Part shown: in pieces, positions 8,567 through 15,902 of the stretch
How positions within the stretch are numbered: position 1 is the first letter of the stretch
How the letters are laid out: the number at the start of each line of letters is the position of its first letter
Assembly (NCBI GenBank): GCA_036399495.1
Contig: DASWMZ010000240.1
Coordinates: forward strand, 1 to 39,454
Direction: 5' to 3'
Source of the DNA: Paradesertivirga sp036399495
Lineage (GTDB): Bacteria; Bacteroidota; Bacteroidia; Sphingobacteriales; Sphingobacteriaceae
Length of the DNA: 39,454 nucleotides
Made by a program: the position numbers and the translations under genes
The notes under the pieces: model-generated
Told to the model about the DNA's origin: nothing
What the model saw: the letters and a program-made list of their open reading frames with translations, nothing else
The model's database searches: none

Positions 8567-10285
8567 TTAGGTACCTTCCATTTCAATAGGTTTTGCGAAC
8601 GGCTCCATTTCAGTGATGGGTCGTCCAAAAGCTATCTTCGGATATGTATTTGTCTGTGGATCTATCAATACCTGCAACAATTGCGGTTGATTTACATTAA
8701 TATCAGACCATAACCACTCTAATGCATTTTGAGTGTCAGCTGGATTTTCAATGGTACGGGCATCTATTCCATAAGCTATAGAAACCTTGGCGAAATCAGG
8801 AGCATCATATCCCCAATAAGTTGATTGATATCGGGATTCAAAATAGCTGTCCTGGAACTGCCGGATCATTCCCAAAGTTCGGTTATTTAGTACTATAATT
8901 TTGATTGGGAGTTTGTTCCTCACTATAGTTTGTAACTCTTGAATATTAATTTGCATACAACCGTCGCCAATAATAACTACAACGGGCATTTTATCAAGTG
9001 CCATACAGGCGCCAATGGCCGCGGGTAAGGAGAAGCCCATTGCCCCCATTCCACCAGAGGTTAAGAAACTTTGGCTTTCAGTAATTTCTAAAGATTGCGC
9101 TGCCCACATTTGATGACTGCCTACATCAGCCAGATAAGCTTTAGCTTTAAGAGAAGTTCTTGAAAGCTGATGCATAAAAATATTAGGATTTATCCCTTTG
9201 GGCTTAAGTTCATCTGTGTCAGGCCAAGTATTTCTTAAGTTATTGATGCAAGAAATCCAATCTATCTTTGATGTGAAGGTTGTGTCAGATGTAAATTCCA
9301 CAAAATCATTGAAGAAAGTTTTAAGATCAGAAATAATCGGCACGCAGCCTTTTACTCTATTATTTACCTCAGAAATCTCACAATCAATGTGATATATTCT
9401 TCGATTTTCAATAAAGTCAGTATCTGCACCCGTTTGTCGGATATCCAATCTGCTTCCTAACACAATTAAGAGATCGCAGTCACCAAACGCCATATTAGCC
9501 CATCGGTTGCCGTAGCTCCCAATAAAACCAACTCGCAAGGGATCAGTATAAGGAATAGTATCCAACCCCAAGAGTGTTGTAATCACCGGGATCTGACTAC
9601 GTTTAACAAATGTATTGAAAAGCTCCTGAGAATTACTTGCTTTGATTCCTCTGCCTGCAAGGATAAGTGGCTTTAGTGCCTTACTAATATCATGGACCAG
9701 GCTGCGAAGAACCTCTTGATTAATTTCAGGAAAATCAAACACTTTCTGAGTAGGATACGCCGGGCTTATTTGCGCCCGCTGAACATCCATGGGGATATCA
9801 ATTAGTACCGGGCCCGGACGTCCTTCTAAAGAAATTCTAAAAGCTTCTTCAAAAATGGCAGGAATATCATCAGGATTAGAAATCTGATAGCAAGCTTTTG
9901 TAATAGGCTTCGCCATTGATACAATATCCGTTTCCTGAAAACCGAGTTGCCGAATTCCTTTATCACCTTTTAACTCATGTCTATTTACCTGACCAGTGAT
10001 AAAAATTGTTGGTGTAGAATCAAAATAACAGCTGCCTATGCCCGTCAATAAATTAGTGGCACCAGGGCCACTTGTGGCTAAAGCAACTCCGGGAGTGCCT
10101 GTAACTCTTGCATATCCTTCGGCAGCAAAAGCAGCCGCCTGTTCATGATGCATACTAATAATATGTACATCAGTATTCTGACTCACAGAATCAAGAATAT
10201 GAGTGATCATACCACCAGATAACTCGAAAATACTCTTAATGCCTTTGGCAACTAAAATCTCAGCTATATAATCTGATACTTTCAT
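8567..10285 (-). CDS. yerE: ThDP-dependent acetolactate synthase-like enzyme, probable YerE-type acetyltransferring enzyme
   Basis: A 572-residue protein with the three-domain layout of the acetolactate synthase family. The catalytic Glu48 is in HHEQAAAFAAEGYAR. A central FAD/nucleotide-type domain follows. The ThDP motif GDG at 440-442 is followed by NN at 467-468. The acceptor-site QWQ of acetolactate synthases is QFQ here, in GMIRQFQD. No regulatory subunit or other branched-chain amino acid gene is nearby; the gene sits between an SDR and E1 in a CDP-3,6-dideoxyhexose block. In Yersinia, YerE is a ThDP flavoenzyme that transfers a C2 unit from pyruvate to C4 of the CDP-3,6-dideoxy-4-keto sugar, and the same role is inferred here. 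The start overlaps the upstream SDR stop (ATGA). An alternative is another carboligase acting on a keto sugar. Confidence 0.75.
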   Translation of the reverse strand: MKVSDYIAEILVAKGIKSIFELSGGMITHILDSVSQNTDVHIISMHHEQAAAFAAEGYARVTGTPGVALATSGPGATNLLTGIGSCYFDSTPTIFITGQVNRHELKGDKGIRQLGFQETDIVSMAKPITKACYQISNPDDIPAIFEEAFRISLEGRPGPVLIDIPMDVQRAQISPAYPTQKVFDFPEINQEVLRSLVHDISKALKPLILAGRGIKASNSQELFNTFVKRSQIPVITTLLGLDTIPYTDPLRVGFIGSYGNRWANMAFGDCDLLIVLGSRLDIRQTGADTDFIENRRIYHIDCEISEVNNRVKGCVPIISDLKTFFNDFVEFTSDTTFTSKIDWISCINNLRNTWPDTDELKPKGINPNIFMHQLSRTSLKAKAYLADVGSHQMWAAQSLEITESQSFLTSGGMGAMGFSLPAAIGACMALDKMPVVVIIGDGCMQINIQELQTIVRNKLPIKIIVLNNRTLGMIRQFQDSYFESRYQSTYWGYDAPDFAKVSIAYGIDARTIENPADTQNALEWLWSDINVNQPQLLQVLIDPQTNTYPKIAFGRPITEMEPFAKPIEMEGT

Positions 10286-11205
10286 ACGAGCTTTTGCTTA
10301 GAAAGGCAATACCCAATTGTATTTTTCAACGCTAAATTAAAATCAGAAAATTCAATCTTGCCTATCTGTTTAGTTAATTTTAAAATATCTCCTTCAATAT
10401 GCATAGACTGATCCTTACGATAAGGTAGTGCCCCAAAATTAAGTTTAAAATCCGGATTCACTATATTTCTAATTTGTTCAATAACGCATCTGAGTGGTTG
10501 TGCATTTTTGGATGAAATATTATAAACACCTGATCTAATGTTACAAGACGAAATACGCATAATAATATCTGCGAAATCTTTCACATATAAGTATGCATAT
10601 TTTTGCCCAGCCGGAGTGAAATCCATCTCTTTTTCCGTCAGCATCTTTTTAATCACTGAAGGAATTAGCCAGTTTTCGTTTTCCTTTTCTCCAAACACAG
10701 AAAACACCCTTAGCCATATCCAGTTAATATGGTTTGATTCGCAAAATGTTTTAGTTATACCTAGACAAGCCAACTTAATACTACTATACGCATTTAACGC
10801 ACATGAAGGCACCCTTTCTGAAACTTTACCGCTTATATTTCCATATTCGGCCTGAGAGCCAAGAAAAATGAATTTACTTAAAAGAATAGATTTCGTGATT
10901 TCTATTAAATCGGCTAAAAAATAGATATTTTTAATTTGTTCAGCCCAATTGTCTCTATCAGTTACTTCAACCCCTATCCATGCACAATGAATAATTACGC
11001 GCGGTGCGATTTTGACAATCTCATGCTTCCAATTTCCTTTATCATCGATGTCTATCCAATAAATCTGATTGTCAAAACCTTTGCACCGCCAAATATCAGA
11101 TGTCCTTCTTTTTAGACCAATTACCTGAATATCGTATTGAATAAGAGATTCAGCTATATGCGATCCAAGAAAACCAGTGATACCAGTGATAAGAACTTTA
11201 TGCAT
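10282..11205 (-). CDS. SDR-family sugar reductase/epimerase, candidate YerF-type reductase
   Basis: About 307 residues from ATG at 11205, giving MHKVLITGITGFLGSHIAES with the Rossmann GxxGxxG. I prefer this ATG to a TTG twelve bases upstream; it overlaps the ddhB stop as ATGCATAA. The catalytic region reads AYSSIKLA (YxxxK kept) after FLGSQAEYG. This is an extended SDR of the sugar-nucleotide type. Its place between CDP-glucose 4,6-dehydratase and the YerE-like enzyme suggests it reduces the keto group of the attached C2 branch, as YerF does in yersiniose synthesis, or modifies the sugar ring. Membership in the SDR family is clear; the specific reaction is inference from order alone. Confidence 0.7.
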   Translation of the reverse strand: MHKVLITGITGFLGSHIAESLIQYDIQVIGLKRRTSDIWRCKGFDNQIYWIDIDDKGNWKHEIVKIAPRVIIHCAWIGVEVTDRDNWAEQIKNIYFLADLIEITKSILLSKFIFLGSQAEYGNISGKVSERVPSCALNAYSSIKLACLGITKTFCESNHINWIWLRVFSVFGEKENENWLIPSVIKKMLTEKEMDFTPAGQKYAYLYVKDFADIIMRISSCNIRSGVYNISSKNAQPLRCVIEQIRNIVNPDFKLNFGALPYRKDQSMHIEGDILKLTKQIGKIEFSDFNLALKNTIGYCLSKQKLV

Positions 11206-12286
11206 GTAAAAAATCAATGATCTGACTATCTGTAAACCTTATAATATCTGGTTTGTTAACCTTAAATGTCTTATACCAGTCCATAGTCATTTTTACAGCA
11301 CCTTTTGCATCTAACTTTGGTTTCCACCCAAGTTCGGCCAAAGCCTTACTAATATCCAGTTTTAATAGCCCTGCCTCATGAAGTTGATTATCTATTTGCT
11401 CGATTTTAAAGTTCCCGTTTCCCCAACATGTTAATGCGAGATTTAACATATCGACAACAGGTAAAGCATCTGTATCATACGGACCAAAGTTATATGCATT
11501 ACTAAACTTAACAGGATCTGTACTTAAATTAGAGCCTAATTGAAGATAGGCCGTGACAGGCTCCAGAACATGCTGCCATGGACGGACAGAATTTGGATTT
11601 CTGATTAGAATTTTCTGATTAGAACCAAGTGCTTTTGCAATATCAGGTATCAACCTGTCTTTTGACCAGTCGCCTCCTCCAATTACATTCCCAGCACGTG
11701 CAACTGCAATTCCTTTTTTATGAGCTTCGTATTTTGATATGTTGAAGAAAGAATTACGATAAGAATCAATTACCAATTCCGCACAGGCTTTACTGGCGCT
11801 ATATGGATCATATCCACCTAATCTATCATTTTCACGATAAGGGTACTCCCATTCATTATTATGATAGACTTTATCCGTAGTAATTAATACAACCGAACAC
11901 GATTTTTCTAAAAGTTTAACTGCATCCAGCAAGTTTGCTGTACCAATCGCGTTTACTTCAAAAGTTTCAGAAGGGATTTTATAAGACAATCTTACTAAAG
12001 GTTGGGCAGCCAAATGGAAAATAAAATCTGGTTGGAAATCTAAAACTGCTGCTGTAAGAGTCTTTCGATCTCTTAAATCTGAGATTACAGAATCGCAGAT
12101 ATCATTTCCATTAATTAGATTAAATAGGTCGTCTATGTGTTGTGGAGCTAATGCATAACCTTTTACCTCTGCACCTAGAATTTTTAGGGTTTTTAGCAGC
12201 CAAGCACCTTTAAACCCGGTATGGCCGGTTAAAAAGACTTTTTTTCCTATATAATTTTTTTTTAAAATTTCTAGCATATTTACCAT
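11198..12286 (-). CDS. rfbG: CDP-glucose 4,6-dehydratase
   Basis: About 362 residues, usual for the family. The Rossmann motif FLTGHTGFKGAW is typical of RfbG/DdhB/AscB, and the catalytic YSASK is present within GGYDPYSASKACAE. ARAGNVIGGGDW is a further family motif. It converts CDP-glucose to CDP-4-keto-6-deoxyglucose, the substrate of E1, with bound NAD+, in the cytoplasm. A GTG-started frame reaches 12316, but ATG codons lie at 12286 (MVNMLEI) and 12277. Both sit at the TAA of the upstream cytidylyltransferase gene (12280-12282), so coupled initiation at one of them is more likely; I give 12286. It is followed by the SDR gene with an 8-base overlap. Confidence 0.93.
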   Translation of the reverse strand: MVNMLEILKKNYIGKKVFLTGHTGFKGAWLLKTLKILGAEVKGYALAPQHIDDLFNLINGNDICDSVISDLRDRKTLTAAVLDFQPDFIFHLAAQPLVRLSYKIPSETFEVNAIGTANLLDAVKLLEKSCSVVLITTDKVYHNNEWEYPYRENDRLGGYDPYSASKACAELVIDSYRNSFFNISKYEAHKKGIAVARAGNVIGGGDWSKDRLIPDIAKALGSNQKILIRNPNSVRPWQHVLEPVTAYLQLGSNLSTDPVKFSNAYNFGPYDTDALPVVDMLNLALTCWGNGNFKIEQIDNQLHEAGLLKLDISKALAELGWKPKLDAKGAVKMTMDWYKTFKVNKPDIIRFTDSQIIDFLHA

Positions 12287-13053
12287 ACTTTCCAAGGTGA
12301 CGCACCGGTTTGCCACATTTCATTTAGATCATGCTTATCTTTTAAAGTATCCATTGGCCGCCAGAAGCCATGATGTTTAAAAGCGTTCATCTCGCCCTCC
12401 GAAGCAATGCTCTGCATTGGCTCTTGCTCCCAAACGGTAGCATCCCCTTCTTTAATATAATCAAATACCCCCGGTTCACATACCATATAGCCCCCGTTTA
12501 TCCACGAGCCATCCCCCTTGGGCTTTTCTAAAAAGGAGCGTACTTCATCTTTATCAGATAGATCTAAGGCACCAAACCTACCGGAGGGCTGAACAGAAGT
12601 AACTGTAAATAGCTTTCCGTGATTGTTATGGTAATTAACCAACGCCTTGATATTGATGTCACCAACTCCATCTCCATAGGTGAGCATAAAAGTTTCGTTA
12701 TTCACATACTTCTGAATGCGTTTGATCCTACCGCCTGTCATCGAATCATCCCCTGTATCTACCAATGTTATTTTCCATGGCTCAGCCTCAGATTCATGAA
12801 CCTCAATAGCGTTTTTCTTCAAATCTATTGTTACGTCGGCCTTGTGAAGAAAGTAGTTGGCGAAATACTCTTTTACTAAATACCCTTTATATCCTAAGCA
12901 AACGATAAAATCATTAAAGCCATGAGATGAATATATTTTCATGATATGCCATAAGATGGGCATACCTCCTATTTCAACCATGGGCTTCGGTTTCAATACT
13001 GTTTCTTCAGAGAGTCGTGTTCCCAAACCTCCAGCTAGTAAAACTACTTTCAT
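12280..13053 (-). CDS. rfbF: Glucose-1-phosphate cytidylyltransferase
   Basis: A 257-residue nucleotidyltransferase, exactly the usual length of RfbF/DdhA/AscA. The N terminus MKVVLLAGGLGTRLSEET is the sugar-nucleotidyltransferase signature GGxGTRL, followed by KPKPMVEIGG, which distinguishes cytidylyltransferases of this group. LTYGDGVGDI carries the metal-binding Asp, and FWRPMDTLKD lies near the C terminus. It makes CDP-glucose from CTP and glucose-1-phosphate, the committed step to CDP-3,6-dideoxyhexoses. Two bases separate it from the reductase gene upstream. Confidence 0.95.
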   Translation of the reverse strand: MKVVLLAGGLGTRLSEETVLKPKPMVEIGGMPILWHIMKIYSSHGFNDFIVCLGYKGYLVKEYFANYFLHKADVTIDLKKNAIEVHESEAEPWKITLVDTGDDSMTGGRIKRIQKYVNNETFMLTYGDGVGDINIKALVNYHNNHGKLFTVTSVQPSGRFGALDLSDKDEVRSFLEKPKGDGSWINGGYMVCEPGVFDYIKEGDATVWEQEPMQSIASEGEMNAFKHHGFWRPMDTLKDKHDLNEMWQTGASPWKVW

Positions 13054-13055
13054 TG

Positions 13056-14084
13056 TTAAATTGCTATGTAGACATTGTCAGATACAGGATGGCTGCAACA
13101 TAGCAGACATTCATTTTCTAGAAGATCTGACCGTTCTTTGGATAATCCCACCATTTTTATTACGCCATTTATTGTTCTAGCTTTGCATGTATTACAAGTA
13201 CCAGTTTGGCAGGAGTATGGCAACTCTAGGCCTGCATCTAATGCTGATTCTAAGATGCTCTTTCCTTTGATAACTTCCAGGTCATATTCAACACTTTTAA
13301 AATTAATTTTAATATATTCAGTGGTTACGTTCACAAAGTCTGTTGGGTTCTTTGAAATCTCAAATTCTTCGGTAAAAATTCTATCATCAGAAGTTCCTAA
13401 CTTACATAATGTCTCCGTAACAGATTCCTTTAACCCTTTAGGACCACAAATGTAGTGTTTGATAACATTAACATCAGCTCTAGCGACTATTTTAAGAATA
13501 AGGTCACTATTAATTCTGCCTTCAATTACATCAGTATTTTCTGGGGCTATTTGAAGCTGCGTATGAAAATGCCACACTTTAAATCTTTCCGCGTATTTTT
13601 CTTTAAAAGATTCAATAGTACTTGAAAAGATAGTGGTATCAAAACTTCTGTTTCCGTAGGCCAAAACTACTTTTAGTTCAGTTGATGTAAGAATGTGTTT
13701 TATGAGAGAAATAAGAGGTGTTATACCGCTCCCTGCTCCCCAAAAATAAACCTCTCGAGTATCGCCCTTATCCTCATATATAAAGTCCCCCATAGGCACC
13801 AAAGCCTCTATTGAGTCCCCCACGTCGATTGTATCATGGATGTGATTCGAGACAATACCGTTTGGTACTCTCTTTACTGTCACTTCCAGAAATTGATCAA
13901 CAAACGGACACGAGGAAAAAGAATAAGGTCTAACATACCGTCTGCTATTGATTCGAAAAATCAGGGAAAGATATTGGCCTGCTTGATACTTAATCTTACG
14001 TATAGCAGGTTGCTTAAAACAGATGGTTACGGTATCTTCTGTTTCCTTTCGAATATCTACAACTTTTAGAGTATAGGTAACCAT
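13056..14084 (-). CDS. Flavin/[2Fe-2S] oxidoreductase, probable E1 partner reductase with C-terminal ferredoxin domain
   Basis: A 342-residue protein with an FAD-binding domain (RPYS at 52-55, with GIVSNHI below), then an NAD(P)H domain (GAGSGITP at 116-123), then a C-terminal plant-type ferredoxin domain. The cluster ligands fit CX4CX2CX29C: Cys292, Cys297, Cys300 and Cys330. In the classical partner of E1 (AscD/DdhD/RfbI) the ferredoxin domain is at the N terminus, so this enzyme has the PaaE-like order instead. Sitting directly upstream of rfbF in a block that otherwise lacks a reductase, it very likely passes electrons from NAD(P)H to E1 during C3 deoxygenation. That role is inferred. It follows Wzz1 by 6 bp. 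Confidence 0.85.
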   Translation of the reverse strand: MVTYTLKVVDIRKETEDTVTICFKQPAIRKIKYQAGQYLSLIFRINSRRYVRPYSFSSCPFVDQFLEVTVKRVPNGIVSNHIHDTIDVGDSIEALVPMGDFIYEDKGDTREVYFWGAGSGITPLISLIKHILTSTELKVVLAYGNRSFDTTIFSSTIESFKEKYAERFKVWHFHTQLQIAPENTDVIEGRINSDLILKIVARADVNVIKHYICGPKGLKESVTETLCKLGTSDDRIFTEEFEISKNPTDFVNVTTEYIKINFKSVEYDLEVIKGKSILESALDAGLELPYSCQTGTCNTCKARTINGVIKMVGLSKERSDLLENECLLCCSHPVSDNVYIAI

Positions 14085-14090
14085 AATCTA

Positions 14091-15182
14091 TTAAGTCATT
14101 GCATCTTTAATGATTTTTCTAATCAGTAAAGCCAGCATGGTTAAAAACCCTCCAATTAATCCTCCGAATATAATTGCTTTATTCTTACTAAACTGCTCCT
14201 TAGCCAACGGCAAGATGGGTTGGTCGATAACCTGTATTAATGGCGTTTCTCGCAGTAAACCCATTCTAGACATTTCTAAGTTTTTCACCAATTCACTTAA
14301 AATCGTTTTATTTGTTTCAGCAGAAATTTGAGCCCTTTGCATGGGAACGGCACGCTGAACCTGACGAGTAGGATTAAGATTAGGGGTCGCATCAGACACT
14401 GCTACTGCTGTATAAATAGCTCCATTCACCACGGAGCGAACAGAATCCGCTTTTTGCTGTAAAATAGTGACATTCTCAAGGGATCTCTTCGTTTTTGTCT
14501 GAACGTAGAAATCGTTTACATTCTTAACAATTGCATCATTAAAATATTTAGCAAAGATTTCATCCTTCGCCTTAACTTCTACTTGGATTATGCTTAGCTT
14601 TTTATTCGGCTTGGCGACATTCAGGTAGTTTGTTCTAATATCGGAGACTATTGCACTGATAATACTATCTTGAGTGCGGCTAAATGACTCTCCAGGTTGA
14701 AGCGCAAACCTAATATTCGCCACCTCAGCTTTTCCGGACCAAGCTTTGCGCAATTTATTAATTTCTAAATAGCGATCAATCAGCAAAACCTTTTTCTCAT
14801 CAATCTCCACTTCAGATAATAGCGTTTTCTCGATCATAGTGCGAGACTTATACAGCTCGATTATGTTATCTCCCTGAAATATACCGCCACCACTTCCATT
14901 CAGATCAATCCCGACCATCGAAGCTATGCCGGCATACTGCCCCGCCATCCCCCCGGAAGGGCCTCCCTCTTCCAGTACAAACGTGCAGGCTGCTATATAA
15001 ATTGGCTTTTTGTAATAAGCGTAAGTTAGACCCAAAGCCCCCCCGATAATTCCTGCCAGTAGGATAAATATAGATTTGGATAACAGGTAGCGATACCACT
15101 CTATTAGCTTTAGAATAACTTCCTTCAACGAAATCTCGTCGTCCTGGGAAACGGGTGCTTGTTTGATGTTTGTTGATTCCAA
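14091..15182 (-). CDS. Wzz-type chain-length determinant protein (copy 1)
   Basis: A 363-residue inner-membrane protein. One membrane segment is at about 36-57 (SIFILLAGIIGGALGLTYAY), followed by a periplasmic domain with VLEEGG near the start. A second membrane segment lies near 338-357, preceded by the Pro-containing PLIQVIDQPILPL typical of Wzz/PCP proteins. There is no C-terminal kinase domain, so it is a PCP-1-like form rather than a Wzc. It is a clear paralogue of the protein at 30637-31704: both share SMxGIxL and FQGDNxIELYKSR. It regulates polysaccharide chain length together with a polymerase. It is the first gene of module A and precedes the reductase by 6 bp. Confidence 0.9.
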   Translation of the reverse strand: MESTNIKQAPVSQDDEISLKEVILKLIEWYRYLLSKSIFILLAGIIGGALGLTYAYYKKPIYIAACTFVLEEGGPSGGMAGQYAGIASMVGIDLNGSGGGIFQGDNIIELYKSRTMIEKTLLSEVEIDEKKVLLIDRYLEINKLRKAWSGKAEVANIRFALQPGESFSRTQDSIISAIVSDIRTNYLNVAKPNKKLSIIQVEVKAKDEIFAKYFNDAIVKNVNDFYVQTKTKRSLENVTILQQKADSVRSVVNGAIYTAVAVSDATPNLNPTRQVQRAVPMQRAQISAETNKTILSELVKNLEMSRMGLLRETPLIQVIDQPILPLAKEQFSKNKAIIFGGLIGGFLTMLALLIRKIIKDAMT

Positions 15183-15902
15183 CTTCTAGCGTCTAATTAT
15201 GTTCTCACGCAACTTATTTATGAAATGGGGAAGAAACTATCGCAAATACATGCGTGACAGAACCTTTAATCCGATTCACGACCCTTTGCTCTCTTTTCAT
15301 CAATCAAACTCTTTGACCAATGTTACGAGAAAGAGACTCCTCATGAATTTTATACGAATGACCCTTAATTTTCCTCAAGATGGTCTAATCTATTCTGTAC
15401 CTAAAGCTTAATTGCTCCTGAGTTGTCAATACTTCAATCTACGATTTTTATGGTTGCAACTTAGTTATGAATCCTAAAACTACTAGCATCATTGCTTCAC
15501 AAATACAGTGCTTGCCACTCCTTTGTGTACGTTTGAACACGCTGCTTATGTCTGCTATAAAATTATAATCGCGGTAGAAATCTTCTTGATTTATCGCCTC
15601 ATCAGCGTAGGGTATTATCTAACATTAGAATCATCGCTGTCTCTTGACTAATGCTCGTCAAAAATAAGACTTTTGTTTAAATACCCATAAAGTAACTTGA
15701 ATTTTTGATCATTGTACGATAACAGTCAAAAACCGGCTTTCAAAAAACACACACATGCATTATAATTATTCGAAGCTCAAAAGAAATACAATGCGTAGAC
15801 GGCGCGGACTTCATATCAAACATTAAAATTAATTCAGGCATTTTAAATCCCTCTAATTAGCTACGATCGAGCGATAGATTATGCAGAATGTTTTCATTCC
15901 CT
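15183..15902. other. 720 bp intergenic region without a recognisable gene
   Basis: This is the longest gap in the window, between wzi1 (ends 15903) and wzz1 (starts 15182). I see no tRNA, no clear terminator hairpin and no protein family on either strand. A 70-codon open frame on the plus strand (15199-15411) has no recognisable features and opposes all neighbours. A minus-strand TATTTTTG (complement of 15659-15666) resembles a Bacteroidota -7 element but lies about 480 bp from wzz1. The region separates the wzi1 end from module A and presumably holds the module A promoter or remnants of older DNA. Confidence 0.6.

Noticed and set aside
8567..10285. Biosynthetic acetolactate synthase large subunit (ilvB/ilvI)
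   Set aside because: No small subunit or other ilv gene nearby, the acceptor-site Trp is Phe, and the gene is embedded by overlap in a CDP-sugar block; a YerE role fits better, though not proved.
13075..13455. 126-codon plus-strand open frame
   Set aside because: It is antisense to the ferredoxin end of the reductase gene, whose cluster Cys residues show which strand is coding.
15199..15411. 70-codon open frame on the plus strand in the long intergenic gap
   Set aside because: No recognisable domain, opposite to every gene, no promoter or homologous look; length is within chance for this composition.
15528..15535. Plus-strand TACGTTTG promoter-like match
   Set aside because: No plus-strand gene lies downstream; such 6-base-informative matches are expected by chance.
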